64,000 nt of DNA from Nymphaea colorata (taxonomy: Eukaryota; Streptophyta; Magnoliopsida; Nymphaeales; Nymphaeaceae), in NCBI RefSeq assembly GCF_008831285.2, contig NC_045151.1, forward strand, positions 5,097,682 through 5,161,681. The letters run 5' to 3'. Position numbers and translations under genes: made by a program. The number at the start of each line of letters is the position of its first letter. Positions within the stretch are counted from its first letter, which is position 1. Shown here piece after piece: positions 33,901 through 46,599 of this stretch. The notes beneath the pieces are model-generated. The model saw only the letters and a program-made list of their open reading frames with translations. It was not told where the DNA came from and ran no database searches.

Positions 33901-35900
33901 ACACGAACCATTTGTTCTCATGAAGATAATTTTTTTTATCATTTTCGGGCTTAAATATCCATAATGAAAAACTTTCCTTGAAGCATTTCTTTTGATTAAA
34001 TATGGGCCTTATGTTCTTTATTGTATTTTGGAAAATATATTAAAAGCAAATTGTAATGATGTACATTCAGCCATACATGAGCCCCTGTAGTTACTATTGC
34101 ATTATCACCATTTGTTTTTACAACTTTGGGGTGCATCCCCTTAATTGTATTTATGAAAAATTTAAACAACCATTTAAAGATCTCTATGGTCCAATAAAAA
34201 AAAAGTGCACTGCCAAAAATACAACTTTGTGGGTTATGGTTCAAGTCTACAAACCAGGAAAATGGCAACTAATAAGTATTAACTTTCATTATTATGCTCA
34301 AATACAAGAATATGAATCAAACCTTAATAATCTATGTTTGACCTTAAGTCTACTCAAAACATATTTGTGGCATATCCATCTATATATGATTGCATTACAT
34401 TGTAAGACCAATGACCATTCTTGATTTCTTCAACAAGCAATTAGTTACTGTTTTTTTCTATTTTTTCAAATTTCATCTTCATCATCAAGTGGTTTTTGTA
34501 ATTCTTGGGTTGTGAATGAGACATTGTCACCATTAAACTTTAAAAGGCAATTGTATGTCCTCCGTGGTTGAGTGTCAATACTATAGCCAATTCACATATT
34601 GCAAGAGGCGAAGACGACAATTTATGGCACAACCTTAACATAAGATCTCCATAGAAGGATGTGCCAGAGGATGGTTATGATCATATAAACATGTATGCAT
34701 AAAATATTTTATATTGGAATAACTTTTAACACATTTTCATTAGACAACTACATCTTATATCAAGCTTTTTTTAACATTCCATTTGATTTCAATCTTTCTT
34801 AGAACAATAAATGGATTTGGTACGATTATCATCAAGCAGCAGTGAATAATCTAGACTTTTAACTAATATAAGGTGATATAATGAACTAAACATCTGCATG
34901 GATGATGCAACAAAAAATGTTATTTAACATAAAAGTTTTGCGGTCAGTAGTATTTCACATGAATGCATAAATGATACACCTAAAGTAGTGTTGCTACTAA
35001 TGACAAGAATGATCAACATGTTGTGTGTGCTTTCTTAATTGTTAAAATGTTGTAAGTCATAATATTGACATTATTATTTTACTCTAAGGAATTGAACCTT
35101 GCTCAAGACAAATAGATATCCTCACAATGACAACGTATGCATTTTTATTCATGAAAACTTTCTAACATTGAATTCATGTTTTGGAGTATAAGAATTGTAA
35201 AACTTGTATGAGTTGTCCTCATTTACATCCTGTATAATGCCAACACTTATTGTTAAAACAACTGTACAAAGCATGTCTATCACATTTATCTTTCCTATCA
35301 CCAATAACAATGATATTTTCAAGGGCTCTTTTCATGCATTCAAATGAATTATCGCAAACTACCTAATTTTCATGTGAAAGAATATTTTCAGTTGCATAGT
35401 TCATGTAGATTGATTGAGATTCAGATTCTCTGTTGCTACTATATCATGATGATACCATTTCCACCAATAGTGACCCAAAATACAAAAATTCCCACGAATT
35501 GTGTTTCACTTATTTTACATGCAATAAACCCAAATTGTTGATAGGCAAAAACATATATGCTATTAATTATTGGAATAATTATCTTGGGGTAGATGTGAAA
35601 TAAAGATTATGCAAAAGAAATTAGACAAGCGATTTGAGTTGTCAAGCAACTTGAGAAAGCAAAAAGATATTGGTGACTTAGTTTCATGTATGAGTTGTTT
35701 AAGCAAAAACAAATGTGTGATTTAGTTTGAAATAAATGCTAAAAGATGATTTGGATTTAGGGAAAAATTCAAGAAAAAATATAGGCAATGAATTGCATGG
35801 GTTGGGTGGAATTCATTATCCAGGCTAATCACCTGCTCGGGGGTTACCCAATTTTATTCATAAAAAAAATTAGGTACAATAAAGAATTGGGATCCCGAGT
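30989..35900. other. Long AT-rich intergenic stretch
   Basis: Nearly 5 kb with no frame above about 120 codons, no recognisable transposon domain and no RNA gene. It may contain heavily decayed elements. Confidence 0.5.
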
Positions 35901-36514
35901 AAACAAGATTAGCACATTAGACTACACAAACTTAGTATATGCACAAAAACACCCCAAAGACAAAACGCAAAAAGACCCCCAATCAGCCATCAGGGTGGGA
36001 ACCAAAACTAATCTTTGTGACCTCTTTCCATATGGTTTCTCTCCACAAGATCAATCATGAGCAAGGCTGCTAACTCCAAGGACTGTTCACTAAAAACCTG
36101 CTTCAAAAAAATTCACCACCTCTAAATATAACCAAAATGAACAGGGACCTGAACATCAGCATCGATTGCACAAGTGCACCATTGCACCCACCATTTGCAG
36201 TTGGAGTAAACTTGAACCTCCTCAGGCTAGGAAACATGAAGAGCCTTTAAATATCTATCAAGAGCCCACTAAGAGGAAGAATGGCTAGCATCTCCCACCA
36301 GCATACTTGTTGTAGATAAATTCTCTTGAGACCACACAAATCATACTAGTCACTCCAGTTTTATTATGTTGGTGGATGCAAACCACCTGAATTGAGAACC
36401 ATTTACCAACTTCCATGGTGCCCAGCCAAATCCAGAATGCAACCAGGGACTAATAACTTTCCAAACCTCTAGCTTCCAATTAATCTTCAAAAAATGTTGT
36501 TTAAAGATATTCCA
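35900..36514 (-). mobile_element. LINE 3' part, left of the Copia insertion
   Basis: Minus-strand sequence continues the LINE frame across the Copia element. Collapsing the ttcca duplication gives an unbroken reading from DWKGDLWN into IFKQHFLKINWK. Further downstream the frame has stops. The region should correspond to the RNase H-like end of a plant L1-type LINE. The 3' end is not sharply defined and I see no poly(A) tail. Confidence 0.65.
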
Positions 36515-36938
36515 TGTTAAGAAAGGAGGTGGAACAATTGAAATGGCCATATCCATATCTTCTATAAACAAGAAAGGCATTCAACGATTATCTCCTACTA
36601 ATAAGGAAAGACTACCTCCTACTAATAAGGAAGGAGATGAGGAAAGCGTTAAAAGATCTAGCATGTCATATGTCAAGGATAAACACAATATAGTAAGAGA
36701 TAATGATAAAGGAATTTGTGATGAATCAAATGTAAGGAAAGAAGATCTGATATGTGAACCAGACATATTTTGTAATACAGGGCAACAACCTTATATTGAT
36801 TTAAAGGAACCTCTCTCAATGCCATGTGGTTAATTGAGAGAGAAAAAAACATTGACCATCATGGATATAAACTCTAAAGAGTTGAACCACACATTATGAG
36901 TGTGTGTCTTCTACTCTTTAATGATCTGAAATTTTATA
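36515..36938 (+). repeat. Copia 5' LTR (424 bp)
   Basis: It aligns along its length with 41,058-41,458. Scattered substitutions and a segment of about 20 bp (around 36,876-36,900) absent from the 3' copy show that the insertion is not recent. Confidence 0.92.
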
Positions 36939-36951
36939 TGGTATCAGGGCT
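36939..36951 (+). promoter_or_regulatory. Copia primer-binding site (tRNA-iMet, one or two mismatches)
   Basis: tggtatcagggct directly follows the LTR and differs slightly from the consensus tggtatcagagcc. Confidence 0.85.
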
Positions 36952-37094
36952 TTGGGAGTAATCTATGGTGATCACAAACAACGATTTCAATAAAAATAGT
37001 ACCAATGGCAACATCAGTTCAGGAGTGATCATTCCCCCACCTATAACTCTTTTTCTAATAATCCTTCAATACTTTTTATCGGTAAAACTTTCAA

Positions 37095-37980
37095 TTGATA
37101 ATGATTCTCTATGGGAGTCTCAATTTGTTCCTATTTGAAGAGCTATGGTTTGATCAGCTACGTTGATGGTACTCTATACCATGTCCTTCGGCTACTCTTC
37201 CCATTGAACAAGGGAAAGAAGCCATGGTCAATCCGAAGTTATAGAATGGCAGTGCATAGACCAGCTTCTACTAAGTTGGATTCTATCCTTTTTAATTGAT
37301 ACTATTCGTAGTCAAATTGTGGGTTTAAGTACTTCATACTCTATTTGGATTGCTCTCAAAAGGATGCATGCTTCTTACTTTAGAGCTTATGTCCAACAGT
37401 TGAGACATCTACTTCAAAACCTTAAGAAAGGATCAGATTCTATTGCTGAATACTTTCATAAAGCAAAAGGGATTGCACACCAACTTGCTATGGCATGTAA
37501 ACCATTTGAAGATGATGATCTTGTTATGCATATTTTGTCTGGGTTACCACTAGAGTATGCTGCTCTTATAACCTCCCTAAACACTCATGTGAAACCTGTC
37601 TGCTTTGAAGAATTGTTTAGCCTTCTTTTGATTCATGAAGGCCAGTTAAATGTTAGTGATTCTAGTGGCTTGGAGAACTTTATGGCAAATTTATCCTTTA
37701 ACACGTCAAATCAACAAGGTTCAGGAAGAAAATATCAAAACCGATCCTTCAAGTCTCGTGGTCGAGGAGGTCAGTTTCAAGGAAGAGGAAGTAATAATCG
37801 CATCCAAGGTAACTCTATCTACTTCTCTTGTGTAAATTTTGGCCATATTACAACGACATGTAGAAACGTGTATCAAGCATGTAAAGGGCAGAGGCATAAA
37901 GCACCATATTGTAAAGTTTATCAACTCCAAAAGGATGCTAATAGTCTTGAAGTTAATAGTGTGGCTTCTACATCTGCCCA
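37095..37980 (+). pseudogene. Copia gag (UBN2-type), broken
   Basis: The N-terminal part is spread over frames (WESQFVP, KSYGLISYVDGTL, then the part ending in LLLSWIL), showing early frameshifts. The main frame (from about 37,319) carries QLRHLLQNLKKGSDSIAEYF and the ILSGLP motif of gag. A Gly/Arg-rich linker (SRGRGGQFQGRG) follows. A zinc knuckle remnant FSCVNFGHITTTC has lost the first Cys of the CCHC pattern. Gag would form the virus-like particle and bind RNA. Confidence 0.85.
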
Positions 37981-40900
37981 AAAAAGTTGGTTGGTATCCA
38001 TATTCGGGTGCCACTCACCATGTGACTGCTAATATAAACAGTCATGCTTCTCATACCGACTACCAAGGCAATAAACAAGTTCGTGTTGGAAACGACAGTA
38101 AACTAAATATGTCTTTTATCGGTAAATCTGCTTACCATATTTCTGATTCAAGTATTTTTCATGGAAGATATTCTTTATGTTCCTTCTATATGTCCAAGCA
38201 TGCTTTTTGTTTCTCAATTCTCTAGAGATAATAATACTTTGAGTTTCGTCCTCATTGGTGTTATGTGAAGGACATCAAGAAGGGCGTGTAATCTTGCAAG
38301 GCATCAATAAAAATGGTTTATACCATATTGACTTGCAAGGAGCTAGACCAAAAGCATGCATTGGGGAGCACATGAAGAGAGCTCAATGGCATGAAAGGCT
38401 TGGTCACCCTTCATACAAAGTTGTCAATCATGTGATTAACAAGTATGGTTTACCAGTATTTCCTAGTAGAGGAGTTTATTATCAAGCTTCTCAACAAGTA
38501 AAGAGTCATGCTCTTCCTTATTCATCTTCAGTCAATAAGATGCCATTTCCGTTAAAATAATTACTTGTAGACGTGTGGGGGCCTACGCCAGAGTTATCTA
38601 TGCCTGGTCATTCATATTATGTGTCACTTGTTGACTCTTTTTCTAGTTATACTTGGATTTTTATTACCAAACACAAGTCAGATGTACTTGGTGTGTTTGA
38701 AAACGTTCAAAAGTTTATTGAAAATCAAATTGTACGTCGTATTAAATCTTTTCAAATGATTGGGGAGGTGAGTTTAGATCCCTCTCAGATTATTTAAAAA
38801 CTCAAGGGATTGAACATCATATTCCATGCCCTCATGCTCATGAACAGAATGAAAGAGTGGAACCAAAGCATATTCATACAGTGGAAACTGGAATTACACT
38901 TTTGTGTCATGCTAACGTTCCTAAAAAATAATGGGACTTTGCGTTTTTGACAGCAGTATGGATGCCCACGATTACTTTAAAGATGAAAAGTCCCTTTGAA
39001 CCTCTTTATGGAAAAGGGCTGGCTATGGTTTCTTGAGAAAACCTTTGGTTGTGCCAGATATTGTTGTTTGAGGCTTTTTAATGGTCACAAGCTGCAACAT
39101 AGATCCACACAACATGTATTTTTGGGGTACAGCAATAAGCACAAAGGATACTTATGTCTGAACCGAACATCTAAGAAGCTCTCGGTTAGTCGCCATATTG
39201 CCTTTGATGAAAGTTCATTTCCTTTTCAAGATTCCTTGACACCCAAAAAACTCTACTCTTAGTGAAACATCACCTACTCCTGTTGACATTCCTTCTCATT
39301 TAGTTATATCTAGTCTTAACATACTACCACCAGATGTGCATGAACCTACCCCTTCAACCATCGAGCCTATAACTAGTCCAATATCAAACCCACCAAGTCT
39401 GACACCATCTCTCCCATCCTCAACCAAACAGCCCTTCGACCCTTCTAGAACTCACATATGATGACCTGCTCCCAAACCGGGTTTTTAAAACCCAAAACTT
39501 GTACCTTGTCCATGCATCTGATACCTTCTATCTACATATCTGAATTAAGAGAGGAAATTGAACCCACTACATTCTCTTAGGCTATCAAGAGCACTAAATG
39601 GAAGGAAGCAATGGAACGTGAGTTTCAAGCCTTGATCCAAAAAAAAACGTGGAGTTTAGTTCCTCCTTCTACTTTTCAAAACCTTGTTGACACTAAGTGG
39701 ATTTACAAAATAAAGAGAAAAGTTTATGTAGTATTGAACGTTACAAAGCTTGTTTTGCGAGAGGCTTCACTCGAGAGGTAGAGATAGATTACTTTGAAAC
39801 TTTCAGCCCAGTTATAAAGCCTCCTACTGTTTGTATAGTTTTAACTATTGTAGTTTCAAGGGGATGGAATATCAGACAACTTGAGTGAAGTTTATATGAC
39901 TCAGCCCCAAGGCTTTGAAGACTCCAGGTATCCAAAACATGTTTGCCGCCTGCATAAAGCTATTTATGGTTTAAAGCAGACATTAGAGCATGGTTTCACA
40001 AATTGAGTTCTTTCTTTCTAGACGATGGTTTTGTTGGATCTTGTATTGACATATCATTATCTTTTTATGCAAATGAGGGACATTATTCGTTATCTCTAGG
40101 TGTATGTGGATGATAATTACATAGAATTCAAACAAAACAATGGCTAGAGTGATTCACCACTTTGCTCATAAATTTCCTTTGAAAGATTTGGGTATATGAC
40201 ATTATTTCTTGGGCATTGAGGCCACTTTTTCTGCTCAAGGACTTTATCTCACTTAAAGAAAGTACATGCTTGACTTGTTGCAATGAACTAACATGCTTGA
40301 AGCCAAGCCGACTGCAACAACACTTGCTACCCCTTTCAAGATAAGTTGCAATGATGGCAAACCTATGGCTGATCCTACAAATTATCGTTAGGTTGTGGGG
40401 GGGTCTCCAATATGTCACCTTAATCCATCTGACTCTATCCTTTACTGTAAGCAAAGTCAGTCAATACATGTGGCAACCTACTACAGAACATTGGTCAGTA
40501 GTGAAAAGAATCCTGCGATATATCAAGAACATCTTGACCCATGGTCTTCTTCTCAAGTGGTCGTCCAACTTTGCCTCACTTTTTACACCAATGCCGACTG
40601 GACTGATAGCTTAGATGATCGTAAATCAACAAGAGGATATGATGTGTTTTTAGGTGAAGCTCTCATATCATGGTCTGCCAGGAAACAAAACACTATTGCT
40701 CGATCCAGCACGGAAGCAGAGTATCAAGTGCTTTCTAATGTAGCTGCTGAAGTTTTGTCTTTGGCATACCTCCTTCAAGAACTTCACTTGTCTATTGGAG
40801 GTATTCCTACCATTCTTTGCGACAATTTGCGAGCCATTCATCTCTATGCAAACCCAATTTTTCATCAACGAACCAAACACATAGAAATCAATGTTCATTT

Positions 40901-41045
40901 TGTTCGTGATCACATTGAAAAGAATCAACTGAAAGTTGCTTGTGTCTCATCTATAGACCAACTGGCAGATTTATTTACTAAATCCTTTCTAATGAGTGAT
41001 TTCATCTACTCAAATGCAAACTTCACGTGCAAGCCTGCTCGTTAG
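37980..41045 (+). pseudogene. Copia pol (protease, integrase, RT, RNase H), broken
   Basis: Protease: WYPYSGATHHVT, where the catalytic Asp of the DSG motif is Tyr (38,001-38,003). Pre-integrase: HERLGHPSYKVV with the His/Cys cluster altered. Integrase core begins near 38,570 (DVWGPTPELSMPGHSYYVSL) and shifts frame near 38,757. Reverse transcriptase starts near 39,590 (KWKEAMEREFQALIQ) and is cut by several stops. VYVDDNYI, the YVDD active site, remains near 40,098-40,121. RNase H is best preserved (40,395-41,045: [47 protein letters not shown]). None of the domains forms a continuous enzyme. Confidence 0.9.
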
Positions 41046-41047
41046 TT

Positions 41048-41057
41048 TGAGGGGGGC
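41048..41057 (+). promoter_or_regulatory. Copia polypurine tract
   Basis: ttgaggggggc lies immediately before the 3' LTR and primes plus-strand synthesis in such elements. Confidence 0.88.
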
Positions 41058-41458
41058 TGTTAAGGAAGGGAGATGGAATGACTGAAATGGCCATATCCAT
41101 GTCTTCTATAAACAAGGAAGGTGTTCAACAATTATCTCCTACTAATAAGGAAAGACTACCTCCTACTGATAAGGATGGAGATGAGGAAAGCGTTAAAAGA
41201 TCCAGCATGCCATATGCCAAGGATAAACACAACATAGTAAGAGATAATGATAAAGGAATTTGTGATGAATCAAATGTAAGGAAAGAGGATTCAATATGTG
41301 AATCAGACATATTCTGTATTACTGGGAAACAACGTTATACCGATTTAAAGAAACCTCTCTCAATACCATCCGGTTAATTGAGAGAGAGCAAAACATTGAC
41401 CACCATGGATGTAAACTCTAATGTGTCTTCTTCTTCTTTAATGATCTGAAATTTTATA
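41058..41458 (+). repeat. Copia 3' LTR (401 bp)
   Basis: It matches the 5' LTR. It starts tgttaaggaaggg and ends attttata. Confidence 0.92.
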
Positions 41459-42860
41459 TTCCATAGATCGCCTTTCCAATCTGTTCCTATATCATCAAGA
41501 TGATGATGCATCTGATCCTTTTGTGCCAAATCCACCAAATGACAAGATGATAACAAAGACACTATCATTTAGCAATAGCATCATTCTTCAAATTCTTGCT
41601 CATCCACCATTAGATATCTGAAACCAGACTGTTGGAGGCATCTTGCAAACCTTAAATCTGTCAATAATAGCTCCCCAAAGGCTTCTCAAAAAACAGAATT
41701 CAAAGAACAGGTGCCCAACACTCTCAGTTTGAGAGTGACAGAAGTTGCACATGGACGCTAGATGGAATCCAAGCCATTGAAGTCGATTGTCCAATAATAA
41801 CTGTTCTCACATCCTAAGTATATGATGCAACATGCACAGAGGTATGAGTCCGCACACCAGATCAGCTTCCTCCCAACACTCTACTGGAACCCTCTTGCAT
41901 ATCGCATTCCAAATCTTTGCACCAGAGAGTGAGTGATGACCATCACCTTCGAGCACAAATTCTGTTTTATTTGTCATTTAATAAAGTGAGCAGTTGTCTC
42001 CTACGGTGCAAAGTGAAGGAGAAGCACATTCTCTGATCTGTTTCATTTCTGATCACCACCTCCATAATTGACTCTTGCATAGTGTTAAGAACAATAGAAT
42101 AATCCCTACTTGCAAACTCAATGCAGAGTGGCTCCCCACACCAATGATCAAGCCACGTTCTTACTTTGCCACCATTACCACGTAGCAGCCCAACCTGCAC
42201 TTGACAATCCAAAGACTTTTAGGCCCCAAATACTTGCTTCTAACAAATTCGGCCCAATAAGAATCCGGCTATGATGCCCTCACTGCAAGGAGGACTAAAG
42301 CTTATTCATTTGTCTCCTTAATTTTACCAAAATTCAAGGCCACCTTCCAATTTGGGGAGGCACACACGATCCCACTTGATAAGGTCCAAGCTCTTCATAA
42401 CTTCTGAATTCCCCCAAGAAAAGCTGCTACAAATTTTCTCAAGTTCAATTAATGCATTCTTGGGCAATCTGAGAACAAGGCCCCAATATCGAGGAATGCT
42501 CGAGATAAAATATTGGATATGACAAGGCCTCCCCACGTAGGGTAAGAGACATTACTTCCATGAGGCTGGCCAACCCTCCACCTTATCAAACAACGGTGGA
42601 CATTGCCCTTCTGAAAGCTCATCCACCTGTAAAGGAAGACCAGGGTACTCAAGAGGGAAAGAATCTCTCTTCCACCAAAGTATATTGTCCAACATTTGAA
42701 GGTCATTTTCCTCATGAGCATTGAAGGAGACAACCGAACTTTTGTCATGATTCACCTTCATCCCTGCAGTACTCTCATACTCAAGAACCTTGAGAAGAAT
42801 ATGCTTCAAGGATTTACTTAGGTGGATTTGATTATCGATGGCAAGGAATTATATTACAAC
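41459..42860 (-). mobile_element. 5'-truncated LINE (L1-type) with RT C-terminus and zf-RVT
   Basis: Read on the minus strand from about 42,860: the end of the reverse transcriptase domain (LEYESTAGMKVNHDKSSVV), then the region with YFISSIPRYWGLVLRLPK and WDRVCLPKLEGGLEFW. Next comes GNGGKVRTWLDHWCGEPL, and then the zinc-binding motif CNFCHSQTESVGHLFFEF. This order is that of plant L1-type ORF2. Stops and frameshifts divide it into several frames. The catalytic YADD part and the endonuclease are absent, so it is 5'-truncated, as usual for LINEs. It continues at 36,514 beyond the Copia insertion. Confidence 0.88.
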
Positions 42861-43350
42861 TACATACTTGATTTTCCAATAGACAAGTTAGTTACACTTT
42901 ATAATTTTAGTAAAAAAGAACATGCAAGATCTATTTAAGTGAGCGATTCAGTCATGTAGATGAGCGAAAACCAGTTGGCATCCAAGGTTAGTGGTTCTGT
43001 TCTACCATACAATTTAGTAATCATGCTTGCGAATGGTAGGGAGGTTTCAATTAAGGGCATGGTTTAGATTGATCATTTGCAAAAAATAGCTGGGCGAGCT
43101 TATTTGAGTTCATCATTAATTGAGCTACATCACATGAAATGGCTAGATGATACCTACTGTAACGTTCTCTTGACGTGTCTGTAAGTTTTGTTACTATTAC
43201 CATTCTTTTCCTATTCATGGCTCCCTATCGTTGTGCTTAATGAATGCAAATATGGTGAGATTGTTTGGCGTTTTTTTAAGTTTTTTTTTTTTTCACCAAC
43301 GTAGGTCGATGCCAACTCTCCACCATGATCAATTTCTCCACCAAACACTC
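42861..43350. other. Intergenic
   Basis: No gene seen. A T-run lies near 43,281. Confidence 0.5.
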
Positions 43351-43545
43351 AATGTAGAAGGGAACATATGCAGCTGGGAATGATGATTAACTCATGATAA
43401 CTCTCCACAGCAGATAAATGTAGAAGGGAATATATGCAGCTGGGAATGATGATTAACTCTTGACAATTCTCTACTGCAGATCAATGTAGAAGGGAATATG
43501 CAGCTGGGAATGATGATTAACTTTTGACAACTCTGTACAGCAGAA
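43351..43545. repeat. 66-bp minisatellite, three copies
   Basis: Units start at 43,351, 43,417 and 43,483 with aatgtagaaggga and contain atgcagctgggaatgatgat. A diverged fourth unit may precede them (43,308-43,350). Confidence 0.9.
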
Positions 43546-46500
43546 GAAGACCATGTAAGCCTGTAACATAAGCTTTTTAAAGGTGATGCGTCGGATTGAG
43601 GTAGAAGCATGAGAAGAAACTAAATTTTGTGGTCGATCGGCCCATTTTCGATTCAAGGACAAGATGCAAAGAAATACTCTGGGATTTTGTGGGCTCCCAG
43701 TCATCGCTAGACAAGGGTCGAACATGCAATGCCATCTCTCCATGTGATGCCCTTTAGGTTTTACTTGATGTTCTATATTTTTTATTTGCATTTCGCTTGT
43801 ATTGATAAATGATAACCACAAACCAATGCTTTACCATTTTACCTTTCCTCCCCATTGTCCTTTTAATTTCATTTTTTTAGTGTCTTCAGCTTCAACTTCT
43901 CGATCTGTACTTAGTGCTCATCAGGCACAGATCTATTCTCTTACTTCTTTTACAATAAAAACGTAGAAACCGCTCTGGCCGTTTAATCTAAGCTTCAAAA
44001 TGCAAAATAAGATATAAAACTTGGTGCTCTGAATAGTGAACGGCTTGTTGTTCTATACTTAAACATAGGAAATCATGCATTACCTAATAAGTTAAAGGAC
44101 ATTGTTAACTAAGATGGAATACATGAGTCGATCCGATCCAAGATGGTGGCGAAAGTTTGCCCATGTATATGCATGGGTTAATTGACGTGCAAATACTAAG
44201 TTCAGCGATCCCACTCCACCAAGCAACGTATTCATTTGGCCAACGTGACTCTCTCATAAAGTTGGTTAGGTTCAGTTGCGTCTTAATTCATTGACCTTTT
44301 AACATAAAACAAAAATGATATGAATACATCCTTTCGCACAAAGCTTCACACGGTCATGGCAGAGTCGCGGACGGGTATGATCAGCAAGAAGCGATTTCCA
44401 AGCTAGGGACCACGCAACGTAGGCTACTGATATCTGATAATGTTGAAGAGGGGGCGTCCAAACCTCGAGTTGCGTTCACGGACGAGGTACCACTAAAGCA
44501 TGTCCTTTCACTAGTCATGCTCGATGTCCGTTTCTCAGAGGCCCATTGAATTTAGTGGCGGAAGACATGACAAAAGCCTGTTGGGACCCATCAATTATTT
44601 TGCATTAGATATACAACCGGGGGGAAGCGAGCCGCATATTGTCTATTTTAATTTGGACCTTTTCCACTCACGATCAGAAGGGCACTAATCCCAAAAATTT
44701 TAAATCCAACATCATTAAAAAGGATTCAGAGATGTTGTATATAAATAAGTAAATAATCAAAAGGAGTATTAATATATAAAGTCAGCAACTAATATAAACA
44801 AAAGTCAAATCACTTAAATGCAATAAGTTAAGTGTTTTTCTTGCAACCTAATCATATTGACATGACCTTAAGAATGTGTTGACAAAACATATAATAAGTT
44901 GATCATTTTTTTAGTTTAATTATTTTTTATTAAGAAAAATTAGTGGTTCCTGTAGCATCAACATTTTGCCAGCCAAACATTCCACTTTTTCGTAAAAAAA
45001 ACTTGATCAATTGCATGTTTTATATTAAAATAATTTTATTAGAATGTTTTTTTTTTTGTTTAAAGGTCAAGCATCTATGAGTGATTGGTAGATACCAGAC
45101 TACTTGCATAAGTAATAAAAACTAGACCTCTTATGTTCATATTAAAGAGTGTTTTACATAAAAAGTGAGCTTTCTAATGTGTTTATAAACACTAATTTAA
45201 TATAAATCATGCTTTAGTTTAAGTATTTTTGTTAAAAAAATGGATCTTTCTCCTATCAAAATTTCGATGTTATAAGGATCCTTCACTTCTTTTGTTATTA
45301 AAAAACATTATTTAAGGAAGAAAACGATTAATTTAATTTATGTTTTTCGCCCAATCATTCTTAAGATCATATCTAAAAGGTTAGATTGCAAAAAATATAA
45401 TTTAATAATGAATTTTAATGGGTCTGGTTTTATTTCTTATCCAACCGATTTGATTTTTTACCAACTTATATATATATATATATATATACTGCTCACGCCT
45501 AGCACCGTCCTTTTGATAGTGAGACCTAAATCATTCACTTTCGACGGTTTTAGTAGGAAAATGTGGAAGAGAACAAAAGGCGAACGAAAAAAATTGCCAT
45601 CAATTACTCAACTTAATTGAATTCAAGCTAAAAAAAAGTTGTTCTACAATAAAATCGTTCTGATCATATTTGTTGTCGTTAAAAGAAGGTGTATGACGCT
45701 GAAATTTACAAAAATAAAAAACAGGGCCTGGTTTTTGTTGCTGCGGCTAAAAATGACAAACTTTAGCCAACCGAGGGGTGGGAGTTCCAACAAATCCAAT
45801 CTGTTGCCTCAGCAAAGGAAAGCCTTTTAAAGGCATGGAGGAGCGTGAAGCAGCTAGAAGGCGGCGGTCGACTGTTTTCACGAAAAATCCGGGGGCCTGT
45901 TTTTCGGCGGTTCACCGGCCCGGTTCGGCTGGAACCTTAACCGCGAGCAGCTTCAGCTGGGCCCAGCTTCATACTATCAGTTTGAGCTCGCCTTCTGTTC
46001 AGCTTACGAAAAATTCAAGTCGGACTCTGCCAGCTGGATTTTTTTTTGTTTTTTTTGTTAAACAATAGAGTTTGATCGAAAAACCAGAGTTTAAAACTTA
46101 AAGAATAACCCGTTGAATTCAAAATATCTTTTAGACATCCATGCAGCAACCGAGTTTAGTGGAGCTTAAAATATCTTTTAGCGCATGCATATAACTCGTT
46201 TAATAAATTAGCGTGCTTGCAGTTTTGCTTTCCTTCCTCTCGCTGTTTTGCACCGCCAGAAAGGGTGAGGAATTAAAATGTGAGAGATGTTTCAAGTGAA
46301 AAACAAGCATGACGTGTTCAAGTTGGATTGATCCGTCAAAAAGGAAACCCCATCCTTCTGACAGAGAGATGGATGCTCGTCATATTTTACCTATTTTAGG
46401 CCTAAGCTACAAACACAAAAGCACATCAGGTCTTAACCGCCAATTATCAACAATATTCTTGACTTTCACTTTTTCTGTTTTTTCTCTTCTCTTTAAATGT

Positions 46501-46560
46501 AATTAAATAACTATAAAGAAAGAAAAAATAACTATCATCGATTCTCTACTTGAAGGCCAC
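43546..46560. other. Intergenic, no gene recognised
   Basis: AT-rich except for a GC-richer patch around 45,830-45,980 with a 96-codon frame (45,778-46,068) lacking any domain. An (AT)n run lies at 45,467-45,489. Confidence 0.5.
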
Positions 46561-46599
46561 AAGAAAAAGGTTTGCTCTATGGCTAAGGCATAGACATGG

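Larger units (their letters stand above)
36510..41463 (+). mobile_element. Ty1/Copia retrotransposon, 4.94 kb, degenerate
   Basis: The element spans 36,515-41,458 and is flanked by the 5-bp duplication ttcca (36,510-36,514 and 41,459-41,463). LTRs start with tgttaag and end with attttata. The order gag, protease, integrase, reverse transcriptase, RNase H is that of Copia. Every gene has frameshifts, stops or lost catalytic residues, so it is non-functional. It lies inside a minus-strand LINE. Confidence 0.93.

Noticed and set aside
37721-38014. Minus-strand frame opposite Copia gag
   Set aside because: Shadow of the gag frame; no independent support.
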